From assembly GCA_947579605.1 (NCBI GenBank), contig OX388312.1:5642001-5706000 (forward strand): a DNA stretch of 64,000 nucleotides, in the 5' to 3' direction. The notes under the pieces are model-generated. The model searched no databases, had not been told where the DNA came from, and saw nothing but the letters and a program-made list of their open reading frames with translations. How positions within the stretch are numbered: position 1 is the stretch's first letter; each line of letters begins with the position of its first letter. Source of the DNA: Athripsodes cinereus (Eukaryota > Arthropoda > Insecta > Trichoptera > Leptoceridae). The translations under genes and the position numbers were made by a program. Of this stretch, positions 22,640 to 33,058 are shown in pieces.

Positions 22640-22775
22640 CACCCAGTAATGAATTGCATCCTACTCTTTTCCGTAAGTTTTTGGGTGTTCTGTTTAAGGC
22701 AAGTGTTCGTAAAACTAAAGACATTTTACATTTTGAATTCAGCGATAAGGTTTGCCACCCATTTTTTTATTTTTA
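22640..22775 (+). repeat. Repeat A, 5' part
   Basis: GAGCACCCAGTAATGAATTG, AGTTTTTGGGTGTTCTGT, AGACATTTTACATTTTGAATTC and AGCGATAAGGTTTGCCACCC match the first half of 46792-47046. Confidence 0.8.
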
Positions 22776-22900
22776 TTTTTCAGATAATTCCAACCACATA
22801 CATAATACGATTGTACACAATTTACCAATCTGTAACGATTCAAATATTTTGAATAATTTTTTAATTGTCTCTCGGGTCTCTATATTACTACTACTACTAC

Positions 22901-23338
22901 TGTTCAGTTTTCAAATCAGGGGTTTAAATTTCACGCCAATGCAAAATAGTTAGGATGTTTGCCGCCGTGTGGCGCTAACAACTCGATTCCACCAATAACA
23001 GCATTACCTTATATTTATAGTTCAGTGTGACAGGTTTGAGAATATAGCGACATAAGTGGCGAAAATTGGCTAGTTTGTAGAACAAAATAATATTATAATA
23101 TGGCGAAGTTTTGTCAGCTTATTAAGGTTTTCGTTTTTGTAGTGTAGGAAACATTATCTTTGTTTTGCTGTTAATATAAGCAGTTGTCTTTTACATTTCT
23201 TTCTCTTTTACAATCGTATTTCAAATCAACTCTACTTGCAATCAACTATCCTGCATTGTACATATTATAACCTGTGTGACAAATAAATAATTGAAGACTC
23301 TATATAGTTTTACTGGAAGCACCACCAAACCACCACCA
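22901..23338 (+). repeat. BEL 5' LTR
   Basis: 438 bp, TG...CA ends, no difference from the 3' LTR seen by eye. Identity implies that the insertion is very recent, or that the LTRs were converted. Confidence 0.95.
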
Positions 23339-23343
23339 CATTT

Positions 23344-23362
23344 TGGACCTTCAGCCGGATTC
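23344..23362 (+). other. BEL primer binding site
   Basis: TGGACCTTCAGCCGGATTCG-like sequence starts 5 bases after the LTR. It resembles the complement of the tRNA-Tyr 3' end (TGGTCCTTCGAGCCGG) with one substitution and one missing base. The tRNA identity is inference from remembered tRNA sequence. Confidence 0.55.
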
Positions 23363-23701
23363 GTAGAAGGAAGAACATACCAGTTTGAACAGGAATTCCA
23401 GACATCGTAAAGGAAAGACGGACAGGTTTTCTATATCTAATCATCCTTATTATCCATTTCATAGTGTTATTATTTCAATTAATATCATTATCCTTCCATT
23501 GTGTTTTGCTAGTAATTTCATACAATTGATTTTGCGGCATTTAAGTGAGGTTAAGGGTAGTTATAAAATCAAGTCGAATAATTATTATTGTTACATGTAA
23601 AAACACGTTTTTCTTTTCTTGTTTGATTCATGTGCTTTGTTTGGTTTGGTTAAAGGGTGCTGCATTGGGATTAAATATAACAATATTTATCAATAATCGA
23701 G

Positions 23702-26700
23702 ATGCTGAACGAGAAAGTGAAGATGCTTATTTCTAAAAGAGGTGCTCTCAAAGGACAATTGACACGTTTTCAAGACTACCTCAATAGCAAATCAATCGAT
23801 ATATGCGAACTAGAAGTGAGAATATCTAGAATAGAAGCTATTTTAGACAAATTTGAGACAATCCAGCAGGAAATGGAAGAGTATAGTGAAATTGAGGCTG
23901 AATATAGGGAACAATTCGAAGTTTTATTCTACCAAACAGTGGGAAAAGCGAGATCGATTATGAAACAAATTCCTACAGTTGTTTCAGAAGTAAAATTGAG
24001 GCCTTTAGAGGTACCGAATTTCTGTGGGGATTACAAAAACTGGCTTCACTTCAGAGACACCTTCAGTTCATTGGTGGATAGCAATCCATCATTAAATAAT
24101 CTTCAAAAGTTCCATTATCTTCTCTCAAGTCTTAAGGGAGAAGCATTGCAGTTAATTTCTTCGCTGGAGGTTTCGGGAGACAATTACAGTGTAGCATGGG
24201 AAATACTTAATTCAAGGTATCATAATGTACGTATAATTTCAGATAAGCACCTTCACAGTCTTCTCAACATGGCAGTACTAAGGTATGAAAGTCACACAGG
24301 GTTAAGGAAATTAGTAGATGAAGTACAGCTTCATCTGAGGGCTCTACAAAGCATGGGACTACCTACCAAGCAGTGGGATGCATTGGTAATTCATGTTATA
24401 ACAAGCAAGCTTCCAGTAAGTAGCAAGCAACATTGGGAGACTTATTCGATCGCAGGAAAGTTACCCACATTAGGTGAGTTGATTTTATGTCTAAATGAAA
24501 GAGCAAGGGTGTTAGAAACATGTCTAACACACCAGCGGAAACCAAGCCCTAGGATCACACTCCATGCTGGTTCTAGAAACAATGTTTCAAGTTTATGTCC
24601 GCTGTGCAATGGGGAACACAGGCTGCACCAATGTGGTCAGTTTCATGCCCAGACTATGGAGCAGAGGTATGAGACAACAAAAAGGTTTAGACTCTGTTTT
24701 AATTGTCTAGGTACAAGGCACAATTCCTCCAAATGTAGTTCAAAAAACACATGTAGAATGTGTAGGAAAAGACATCATACAATGTTACACACATCAAATG
24801 TTACAAGGCAACCTCAAGTAGGTATTCAAGAAAATGTGACAACAATACTACATGAACAAGATACTACCATCACGACCCACATGTCACAAGGTGGTAGTCA
24901 AATATTGTTGTCTACAGTGATAGTTGGTATCACACATAACGGCGTGTCACACAAGGTGCGCGCACTTTTAGATTGTGGTGCTCAATCTAATTTTATGACG
25001 AAATCCTTATGTTCTAGGTTGGGTATTTCACAATACGATGCAGCGATTCCAGTAGCAGGAATCCATAACCAGGTTACGAAAATAAGCAAAGAAGCCGATG
25101 TGGAGATCCAATCTCTACACTCAAGTTACACACGCAAACTGTCATGTTTGGTGTTACCAAAGATCACGCAGCCACTACCACAGCAAACTTTTGACAAAAA
25201 ATATGTGAAACTACCTCATGGACTAAGGTTGGCTGATCCCGATTTTCATAAGAGCGCTCCAGTGGACATGCTTCTAGGGGCACAAGTTTTTTGGGAAATT
25301 TTACAAGCAGAAAGACTTCAAATGGAACCTTCACAACCAGTGATACAGCAGACGTTGCTAGGTTGGATCATCGCTGGACAGGTATTTCAAGACAGGCAAG
25401 TCAAAAATTCCAGGCAAGTCTTACATTGTTATGTTTCATTAAATCAATTGCACAAGGACATAGAAAGGTTTTGGAAAATAGAGGAAATTCTTTCTATGCC
25501 AATTCAATCTCAAGAGGAGATTTTATGTGAAACACATTTCGTTTCAACCCATCAAAGAAGTAATACAGGTCGGTTTGTGGCCAGACTACCATTCAAACCG
25601 AAGCACAAAGAGTTAGGTGACTCTTTACAAGTTGCAAGCAGGCGTATGTTAAGTATGGAAAGGCGCTTTGCCAATGATACAAATCTAAAAAATCAATATG
25701 TTAATTTTATGAAAGAATATGAAACTTTAGGTCACATGTCACCATGTGAACCATCAGATCGACATGATATATGTTATCTCCCACATCATGCAGTATTCAG
25801 GGGGGATAAAATAAGAGTTGTCTTTGATGGATCCGCAAAAACAAGTTCAGGTGTTTCTTTAAATGATACACTCATGACAGGTCCTTTAATACAAAATGAT
25901 TTATTTACCTTGCTAGTAAATTTCAGGAAACACTCATTCGTGATTACTGCCGACATAGAAAAGATGTACAGACAGGTGGAAATTCATTCCGAGCATAAAA
26001 GATTTCAGAGGATTGTATGGAGGGATTCAGATGACAAACAATTATCTCATTTTCAGTTAAATACAGTAACATATGGATTAACACCTTCTTCATTTATCGC
26101 CACAAGATGTCTAAAACAATTAAGTATGGAGTTCAACGATAAATATCCAAGACCATGTGAAGTTATAGCAGAGGATTTCTACATGGACGATCTGTTAACA
26201 GGAGGTGAAAACTTGCAGGAATGTTCACAATTGAAACAGGAATTAACCACTATACTTCAATCAGGAGGTTTTCATCTTACAAAATGGAAATCAGATGTGT
26301 CAGGTATGTCTGATGATATATTATCTAGTAAAAAGTCATTATTTGTTGAAGACAAAGATACATCTAAAATCTTGGGACTTTATTGGGATAGCAGGGAAGA
26401 TTGTCTTTCTTTCAGGGTAGAAATTTTACATGATAATCAAGCGACTACCAAAAGAATGGTATTGTCAGATATTTCAAAAACTTTTGATCCTCTTGGTTTA
26501 TTGGGTTCTATAGTAATTAGAGCAAAAATTCTTATGCAAGAATTATGGCAGCAAAGAATAGCATGGGATGAACTTCTTCAAGAAAATCTATTACAACAAT
26601 GGAATAATTACAAGGCTGATTTATTGACAATCAATGATTTTAAAATATGTAGAAATATCAAATGTGAAATTTCAATTCATATTCAATTAATAAGTTCTTC

Positions 26701-26986
26701 AGACGCCTCGCAGAAAGCTTATGGCTGTTCCATATATTTGAGATCCTATGATAGATTTGGAAGATATGAATTTAATTTAATATGTGCAAAATCTAAGGTA
26801 GCACTTATTAAACAATTGTCATCAACTAGTATAGAATTATGTGATGCATTGTTGTTAACAAGATTGATTATAGGAACATTTTCAAGAATGCAAGATATAA
26901 TCACAATATCATGGACACATTACAAGATACAGACAACTTTAGTAGTTGTCACTCAAAGGGAAGACCAGGAGACATTTATTTATTAG
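23702..26986 (+). CDS. BEL/Pao Gag-Pol polyprotein, C-terminally truncated
   Basis: A 1094-codon frame starting at the first in-frame ATG after the leader. In order: a coiled-coil-like N-terminus; a DUF1759 gag-like domain at about 95-250 (LRPLEVPNFCGDYKNW, KFHYLLSSLKGEA); CPLC and CFNCLGTRHNSSKC/CRMC zinc knuckles at about 299-357; an aspartic protease with active site LLDCGAQSNF near 423; RT with ADIEKMYRQV at about 750 and the catalytic YMDD at about 827; and the beginning of RNase H (SSDASQKAYG at about 1000; SIELCDALLL at about 1050). The frame then leaves the family sequence after about residue 1075 and stops at 26984. The usual polyprotein is several hundred residues longer and includes integrase. 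Gag, protease and RT look intact, so these functions might still act in trans; integration would need another element's integrase. Confidence 0.9.
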   Translation: MLNEKVKMLISKRGALKGQLTRFQDYLNSKSIDICELEVRISRIEAILDKFETIQQEMEEYSEIEAEYREQFEVLFYQTVGKARSIMKQIPTVVSEVKLRPLEVPNFCGDYKNWLHFRDTFSSLVDSNPSLNNLQKFHYLLSSLKGEALQLISSLEVSGDNYSVAWEILNSRYHNVRIISDKHLHSLLNMAVLRYESHTGLRKLVDEVQLHLRALQSMGLPTKQWDALVIHVITSKLPVSSKQHWETYSIAGKLPTLGELILCLNERARVLETCLTHQRKPSPRITLHAGSRNNVSSLCPLCNGEHRLHQCGQFHAQTMEQRYETTKRFRLCFNCLGTRHNSSKCSSKNTCRMCRKRHHTMLHTSNVTRQPQVGIQENVTTILHEQDTTITTHMSQGGSQILLSTVIVGITHNGVSHKVRALLDCGAQSNFMTKSLCSRLGISQYDAAIPVAGIHNQVTKISKEADVEIQSLHSSYTRKLSCLVLPKITQPLPQQTFDKKYVKLPHGLRLADPDFHKSAPVDMLLGAQVFWEILQAERLQMEPSQPVIQQTLLGWIIAGQVFQDRQVKNSRQVLHCYVSLNQLHKDIERFWKIEEILSMPIQSQEEILCETHFVSTHQRSNTGRFVARLPFKPKHKELGDSLQVASRRMLSMERRFANDTNLKNQYVNFMKEYETLGHMSPCEPSDRHDICYLPHHAVFRGDKIRVVFDGSAKTSSGVSLNDTLMTGPLIQNDLFTLLVNFRKHSFVITADIEKMYRQVEIHSEHKRFQRIVWRDSDDKQLSHFQLNTVTYGLTPSSFIATRCLKQLSMEFNDKYPRPCEVIAEDFYMDDLLTGGENLQECSQLKQELTTILQSGGFHLTKWKSDVSGMSDDILSSKKSLFVEDKDTSKILGLYWDSREDCLSFRVEILHDNQATTKRMVLSDISKTFDPLGLLGSIVIRAKILMQELWQQRIAWDELLQENLLQQWNNYKADLLTINDFKICRNIKCEISIHIQLISSSDASQKAYGCSIYLRSYDRFGRYEFNLICAKSKVALIKQLSSTSIELCDALLLTRLIIGTFSRMQDIITISWTHYKIQTTLVVVTQREDQETFIY

Positions 26987-27092
26987 AAAGAGTCGCAGCA
27001 TATTTGATACGCTTCTTGCTCAACGCAAGCGGTAGAAAACCACGTCTTAAAGAAGAACAGAATGTAACTGACATGCACACAATGTTCTAATC
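26907..27092 (+). pseudogene. BEL relic between RNase H and integrase, shifted frame
   Basis: In another frame the DNA encodes LLERVAAYLIRFLLNASGRKP, the segment (RV-x-AY-x-x-RF) that precedes the integrase zinc finger in BEL/Pao proteins. It is joined almost directly to the RNase H part, so about one hundred codons are missing between them, and the frame then stops near 27090. Confidence 0.7.
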
Positions 27093-27495
27093 ATGAATGG
27101 ACAAGAGTTTGCAAACCTCAAGGAGTTATTGATTTGTACCTAATTTATCAAGAATGTTTTTTAACCAATGTATTTATGTTTCAGGTACAAATATTACAAT
27201 ATGATAAAATGATATGCGCGCAGGTATGTTAATTTGTTTTCATTGCAGGGGATAACATTTTTCACTTTCTAGGGAAGCATTTCGATTTATTTTCAATATT
27301 CATTTTAGGACAATGTAAACTTATAGGTTTACTAAGACAATGTAGCAAACTTTGCTGGATCAAGCAGTGAAATTCAAAAGCTTTCACTCATTTTCATTCA
27401 ATTTAAATTCATGTTATGGTTTCATGTACATTTGAAATACTCACTTAAAGGCACTGCATTGTCAATTGTTAGATTTTGTTAGTATGTACACCATT
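27093..27495 (+). other. Non-coding remnant where integrase is expected
   Basis: No H2C2 zinc finger and no DDE catalytic core can be read in any frame. The AT-rich sequence has no recognisable source; it may be heavily decayed or filler DNA at a deletion junction. Confidence 0.7.
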
Positions 27496-27974
27496 CTATT
27501 GCAAGTTCAACCTTGCGTCATCTCCACACTCCACTCTCCTCTGACTCAAGTTTCCAAAACGCCTTAACTCCTACTCACTTCCTGATTGGAGAAAGCTTGT
27601 CTGCTCTTCCCGAGCGTAGTGTTTTGGAAATTCCTAACAATAGACTTAATCATTATCAAAAACTAATGATGATTTTTCAATCTTTCTGGGTACGATGGAA
27701 TGCCGAATACTTTCACGAGCTGCAACGTCGGAGCAAATGGCATAAGGGAGCTGAGAGGCAGTTACAGCTGGGGGACTTGGTGCTGATTAAAGAAGAAAAT
27801 CTTCCACCTATGGTATGGAAACTTGGACGAGTAACGGAACTACATCCAGGGAGAGATGGGCTCGTCCGAGTAGTCTCCGTTAAGACTACTAGAGGTATCT
27901 TCAAACGCAGTGTCGTCAATTTGGCTGTATTACCGATTGAAGAAAAATCTGTGCAGGAAATCGAGAAAAATTAA
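27496..27974 (+). pseudogene. BEL polyprotein C-terminal end (DUF5641)
   Basis: An open frame contains LTPTHFLIGESLSALPE, an RSKWH motif, GDLVLIKEENLPPMVWKLGR and LHPGRDGLVRVVSVKT. This is the C-terminal DUF5641 domain after the integrase core in BEL/Pao elements. The ATG at 27513 is incidental; the family match starts just upstream. It is separated from the main frame by about 500 bp and has no own promoter evident, so it is probably not translated. Confidence 0.85.
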
Positions 27975-28390
27975 TTTCACTTCAAGATGGTGAATCAATT
28001 TACAAATTTTCTAAGATGTCTCAAGAAGTGTTTTACTTTATTTACTTGTGTTTATCAGAAGAACAATATCTCAAGAAGTGTTGTATTTTATTGCTCATCA
28101 TGTTTTTCAAATATTTAAAAATATTTTTGGATCATCTGTTTTGTTTTACATAGGTTTTATGTTTCTTTCTTTCTTTCTTGGCTGACAAAATTTTCATTCA
28201 TGTAGTACAAGGGGTTTAGTTTTCAGAAAATGTTTTGTTTTTCATGTCATGTTTTTTCAATGTATGTTACAGTCCACTATCTCAATTTTACGCATGACAT
28301 TTACACAGGTACCAAGACATTTATTGTAGATAATTAAATTTTCAAACTCATGTTATAAAAACGTTTATTTATTTGTAAAAACGCGTTTTT

Positions 28391-28401
28391 AGGGGGCGGT
28401 A
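28391..28401 (+). other. BEL polypurine tract
   Basis: AGGGGGCGGTA lies directly before the 3' LTR, after a T run; the usual position for plus-strand priming. Confidence 0.75.
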
Positions 28402-28839
28402 TGTTCAGTTTTCAAATCAGGGGTTTAAATTTCACGCCAATGCAAAATAGTTAGGATGTTTGCCGCCGTGTGGCGCTAACAACTCGATTCCACCAATAAC
28501 AGCATTACCTTATATTTATAGTTCAGTGTGACAGGTTTGAGAATATAGCGACATAAGTGGCGAAAATTGGCTAGTTTGTAGAACAAAATAATATTATAAT
28601 ATGGCGAAGTTTTGTCAGCTTATTAAGGTTTTCGTTTTTGTAGTGTAGGAAACATTATCTTTGTTTTGCTGTTAATATAAGCAGTTGTCTTTTACATTTC
28701 TTTCTCTTTTACAATCGTATTTCAAATCAACTCTACTTGCAATCAACTATCCTGCATTGTACATATTATAACCTGTGTGACAAATAAATAATTGAAGACT
28801 CTATATAGTTTTACTGGAAGCACCACCAAACCACCACCA
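28402..28839 (+). repeat. BEL 3' LTR
   Basis: Same length and, by eye, same sequence as 22901-23338. Confidence 0.95.
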
Positions 28840-28844
28840 ACTAC

Positions 28845-29090
28845 TACTATACCATCACGGCATATCCCACAAGTGGGGTAGCCAGCAGACCAGCTGCGTA
28901 TAAAACATGCAAGCTGTCTTCTCCGTGCCAATATAAAATCAAGACATTCAGGATGGGTGGCAAACCTCATCGCCGAATTTAAGATGTAAAATGTCTTTAT
29001 TTTTTCGAACACCTGCCTTTTACAGGACACTCGAAAACTTATGGAGAAGAGTGGGAGACCAATTCTTTACCGGGTGCTCCACGGGATTAT
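28845..29090 (-). repeat. Repeat A, near full length, host of the BEL insertion
   Basis: In reverse it reads from GTGGAGCACCCGGTAAAGAA through GTCCTGTAAAAGGCAGGTG, TTCGGCGATGAGGTTTGCC, CACCCATCCTGAATGTC and ACCCCACTTGTGGGATATGCC to a TAG-repeat tail. It is very close to 46792-47046. The tail continues on the far side of the BEL element at 22884-22900, showing that BEL landed inside the tail. Confidence 0.9.
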
Positions 29091-29104
29091 ATTATCAATC
29101 TATA

Positions 29105-29290
29105 TAATATACTACCATGGCATCTCCTACAGGTTGTTTAGACAGTAGACCAATAGATTAACTGCATTTAAACTGCGTCTCTCGACTTGTCTCAAATAAT
29201 GTACGATGCATGTGCATACAGGTCGTCCTCAACGTGCCAATAAAAAAAAACATTCAACATGAATAGTGCAGTGGCGTTTCTTATCACATA
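29105..29290 (-). repeat. Repeat A copy (diverged)
   Basis: CTACCATGGCATCTCCTACAGG, CAGTAGACCAATAG, CAGGTCGTCCTCAACGTGCCAAT and CATTCAACATGAATAG keep the family order next to the previous copy, as a tandem pair in the same orientation. Confidence 0.65.
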
Positions 29291-30149
29291 ATTCTTTATG
29301 ACTGGCTGTCCTTATGGTTAGGAATTTGTTGTATAAAAATCAAACATGATTTAAAATAGAATAAAAAAAAGTAGTTATTTGGCTTATTTATATAATTATA
29401 AGGTGGAATGAAAAAATCTTTATGTTGAGGTCAACAATACAATTTTTTTTAAACTTACAAAAATAACCGTGTATTTCATCTATTTTATTGCCAAAATAAG
29501 TTGGATCTTTTACTTATGAAAATAATTAATTAATATAAAAATTAATACTTAGCCAGTAAAGTATTATTTACACAATCGTATATTGTCGAATTTTCATTGA
29601 AAATTTTTCAAATACAAAAATATTTATGACAGTTCAATAAATGTAATATTTTTATCAGAATTGTGAAAAAAAAGGTTTATTTTACAAAGAGGGTCTGTAA
29701 TGGTCGCTTTAATGCCCCACAATTGCGTAAATACGACTAAAAAGTATAATTTATTTACTTATTTATCGGATATTATTTTGTTCGCTGTTTTGGGTAAAAG
29801 ATTGGTAGGTGTGTATTTTAAGGACGTATGTATGCCTATTCCTGTTTGGTATGTAGTATTTAAATTCACATTTTATTATTATTTATGAAATGGGTTCGAG
29901 TGGTACACGGAGATAATCAAATACGGGATCCGGGAATACTATATTTTATACTAGTGCAGTTTTTTTTGGCTTCGCTCAGGAAAATGATTTGATTTTTTAT
30001 TTACTCATTTTTTAATGTAAGTTGATCACAACACATACGATATATACGGAAATGCATCCATATTAAGTAAAAAAGGGAATTAATTAAAAATTCTATTAAT
30101 ATTGAATGATGATGATGATTTTGGATGGTTTTATTTTATTTTTGACGCC
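29291..30149. other. AT-rich sequence, nothing recognised
   Basis: No gene or element end was recognised. Confidence 0.45.
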
Positions 30150-30480
30150 GTTTAACAGTCCCTAGACCATCTCAAGGGCGCCAGTGAAGAGTTCAGTTTT
30201 TAATTTGCTTCTGAAGCTAGTGACTGTCTGACTATCTCTCAGTGGCACCGGTAGGCGATTCCACATTACTGGTCCCACAACACCAAAGGCCCTTTCATAG
30301 AAGTTAGACTTACCGGCTCTTTTGTGCTCAGTAAGTCTATTCACGGCCAGTTCCGAAGAACGCAGAGGTCTTCTAGTGGTCGAATACTCCCTTTCATCTC
30401 CGGCTCAGTTCTGAGGATTGTGACCACCTCTCGTTCTATTCGCCATTCGTCTATTCAGAGCTCTGTGCAGTGTAGTTTGC
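30140..30480 (-). pseudogene. LINE ORF2 C-terminus
   Basis: The minus strand reads SSELAVNRLTEHKRAG, then FGVVGPVMWNRLPVPLRDS and FRSKLKTELF before the stop, the same motif set as 12966 and 30662 but another subfamily. Its 3' UTR (GGCGCCCTTGAGATGGTC, ACTGTTAAACGGCG) matches the plus-strand copy at 47880-48185. Upstream, 30360-30480 resembles a second LINE type (GGTGGTCACAATCCTCAG). Confidence 0.75.
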
Positions 30481-30661
30481 TTGGTTTCCTCTATCTGGTT
30501 GCTTCATCTTGGTACTCGCCTCCCTTTCACTACCTCAGTCATCACCAACCTTTTCTAATTGCCAGGTTCCCTTCTCGCAACGTGTCCTAAATAATATATG
30601 TAGGATGCGCTGTCTAAGTATTTATAGCTTAGAGTTTTGTGAAGATGTTAAGCTCTCTGAT

Positions 30662-30849
30662 ATAATATTAACATACACAGTCCCAGATGTTGGAACAAGC
30701 TGCCTCTGTGTCTGCGAGAGGAGGTGAATGGAGAGAGTTTTAAAAGAGGGCTGAAGACACACCTTTTTGCTGGGAGTTTCAGGTGATGGATACGAGATAC
30801 GGCGCCCTTGAGGTCATGTTATGAGTAAACGGCGCTTTACAAATTGTCC

Positions 30850-30868
<19 letters not shown>
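30662..30868 (+). pseudogene. LINE ORF2 C-terminus with (TA)n tail
   Basis: Frame PRCWNKLPLCLREEVNGE then SFKRGLKTHLFAGSF and stop, with 3' UTR ACGGCGCTTTACAAATTGTCC and a (TA)n tail. Sister copy of 12966-13190 without the 2-bp frame loss. The 5' end is truncated only a few codons before the motif. Confidence 0.8.
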
Positions 30869-30881
<13 letters not shown>

Positions 30882-31504
30882 GAACTGAATAAAATATTTA
30901 TGCGGTGCTTGTACCGAATATAGTATAAGTAATAGTAGTAGTGATACTATTAGTACCTTGGTACTTTGTACCTTATACGGGACGGACGAACCGTCCCTGA
31001 AAGTGGCCAATAAATTCGAATAAATGCCCATTGGAAGTGTACACCGTGATAAGGTGCGGACCGTCCTTACTTATTGCTTAATTATAATGGAAAATAGACA
31101 GTTCCCGTTTTCCAGTGGCGCATCTATCATACACAACCAAAAGCATCCCATTCCCGAAGTCTTTCATACTTTCTTTACAAAAATGTGTCACAAATCAAAA
31201 TGTTATGAATTATATCCACCGAATTAGATTCTGTCTCCCTGAAACAACATAGGTACATTGGAATTAAATATATGATTTAGTGCACACATGAACAAACATA
31301 AAAAAGTGAAAAAAGTCAAAAATATCTTATGAATATAAAAAATTTTTTAAGATATTTTTGAAAATCATACCCTCCAAAGTATTTACTTTAATGAATTTGA
31401 CATTCTGGTCCTAAAGATTCATTTATTTGTATATCACATTATTTCATAACTTTGTAATTAGATATGTATGCTTCTTATTGTGCAATAAAGTTCATTATTG
31501 TTAT

Positions 31505-31825
31505 TCATCATCATCATCGCCCTCAACGCTCCTCTCGGGAGCACAGCGCAGAAACCAGCCTCCTCCATTCAGAGCGTCTCTGTGCCAATTGCGTCACCTC
31601 TTCCCACGACATTCCTTGCGCTCTGATATCGTTGTCATAGGAACGGTGTATTGTGAAAGAGGGACGCCCGGGCTTACGGAACCCCTGCGGACGGAAGAAC
31701 AGTGCTCTTTTTGGCCAACTATCATTGGGCATTCTCAAAACATGTCCCAGCCAGGACCATCGTCTCTCTTGTATTACAGAGATTACAGGTCTCTGCTGGG
31801 TGCGCCGGCGCACAGCATAATTTGT
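31505..31825 (-). pseudogene. LINE (RTE-like) ORF2 C-terminus
   Basis: A 96-codon minus-strand frame reads RRWSWLGHVLRMPNDSWPKR, then KPGRPSFTIHRS and LAQRRSEWRRLVSALCSREE. This is the C-terminal pattern WLGHVLRMP...GRP..T...AQ-x-R-x-WR-x-LV-x-ALC of an abundant endonuclease-reverse-transcriptase LINE. The 3' tail is a GATGATGATGAATA repeat near 31505-31518. Only the last hundred residues remain. Confidence 0.85.
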
Positions 31826-32624
31826 GGCATGTTCATTGTTATTACTTGATTGAAAATCTGTCAGCCAGTTGGCTGCATTGATCGTTATCTAATTTAGGTT
31901 TTCCCATCGAAATTCAAAGCTATTCAAAAAATATTCCACACTATGATTCGTTGTGTGGTATTGTTAGCCGCATTCACACTCGGGATTAGAGGGCAAAATC
32001 CCATCGGTGCATAATGTTACATATGTAATGTCCATGTCCTGTCCGTAGTCTTTACAACAATAGTATTGCCAACACTATAGGTACATAAAAAAAAAACTAA
32101 AAGGCAATTATGATTGTTTGTGTTTACAGATTATCAACATCCAAGTAATCAGAGTAACGCTCGATTCTAGTGACCTACCCACGCAATCACGTTCCCTCTG
32201 TTCATGTTGTGTGCATTCATACATTTGCATACGACGAAAAAACGTTAACCACATCACTGTCTAAATCCCATATTCTATGGTCATACTACGTCAGATATCA
32301 GCATGTCTACCTTTTTACTTATTGCCCCTATATTATTAGCATACTATAATATGCTCTCATAGTATTAGAACCCTTCTGTCTCATTCACGTGACTGTGAAG
32401 TTATCTCCTCAAAAGGGTTGCATGCAAGTAGACATTTTTCATAACCTAATTCACATCGTCAAAATAAAAGTAGGTTTTCACTTTTACTGAACAAAACAAT
32501 TTTTTACATTGAAGTTGTTTACTATTATCGTACAGATCGAACATCAAGATCAAATAAAATATTTAATTATTTATTATTTTTTAATCAAATTAGGTATCAT
32601 TATTATCATTCCATTATATATAAA

Positions 32625-32740
32625 TATGTTTTCTTCTTCTTCTCTACTTGTCTTGTCGAGTTCCCTCGACGTTGACGACCATTTGGGAGAAATCCCTCCT
32701 GTTCCGGACAGCACGAAACTATGTGAAATTATGTTTTGAT
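32625..32740 (-). repeat. Probable LINE 3' fragment
   Basis: TTCTTCTTCTTCT followed by GAGTTCCCTCGACGTTGACG and CCATTTGGGAGAAATCCC has a higher GC content than its surroundings and looks like a reversed element end with a GAA-repeat tail. The family is not identified. Confidence 0.35.
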
Positions 32741-32854
32741 GCAATTGAAATATGGTGCACTGATTTTTTTAAATATTATTAGATATTTATGTTATTATAT
32801 CAGTTATACCTAATAACATTTTAAATATACTGTATGCATGTATGTATATTGGAA

Positions 32855-33058
32855 GATTTATTCGGCGCCGTTTAATGGGGCATCCATCTCAAGGCCGCGG
32901 AAAACTATGTTGGAAGAGCGATGTCTTCAGCTCGCTCCTAAACCTTGTTATCGGTTGGTTTTTATGGGGGTCATCGGGGAGTCGGTTCCAGATGACGGGT
33001 TTTGCGACGCCAAAAGCCCTATCATAGAAGCAGGACTTGTTTGCTCTATTGTTTTATG
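32855..33058 (-). pseudogene. LINE ORF2 C-terminus
   Basis: Minus-strand reading NRANKSCFYDRAFGVAKPVIW then NRLPDDPHK and FRSELKTSLF, followed by GATGGCTGCC-type 3' UTR and GGCGCCG. Third subfamily of the WN-LP-type tails. Shadow frames on the plus strand are not coding. Confidence 0.75.

Larger units (their letters stand above)
22896..28844 (+). mobile_element. BEL/Pao LTR retrotransposon, integrase deleted
   Basis: Two 438-bp LTRs (22901-23338 and 28402-28839) appear identical, start TGTTCAG and end CCACCACCA, and are flanked by the direct repeat ACTAC (22896-22900 and 28840-28844). A primer binding site follows the 5' LTR and a purine-rich AGGGGGCGGTA precedes the 3' LTR. The coding region has the BEL/Pao order: gag-like DUF1759 domain, zinc knuckles, aspartic protease, RT, RNase H start and a C-terminal DUF5641 domain. 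The end of RNase H and the integrase zinc-finger and catalytic core are missing. The right flank is the trinucleotide tail of a minus-strand repeat A copy, so the insertion is nested in that repeat. Confidence 0.95.

Noticed and set aside
22607..22953. Open frames of 81 and 99 codons upstream of BEL
   Set aside because: They run across a repeat A fragment and into the BEL LTR; no independent coding signal.
25291..25530. 79-codon open frame inside the BEL coding region
   Set aside because: It is an alternative frame within the gag-pol frame, with no family motif.
31427..31849. 140-codon plus-strand open frame
   Set aside because: Antisense to the RTE-like LINE end at 31505-31825, whose minus-strand motifs are unmistakable.
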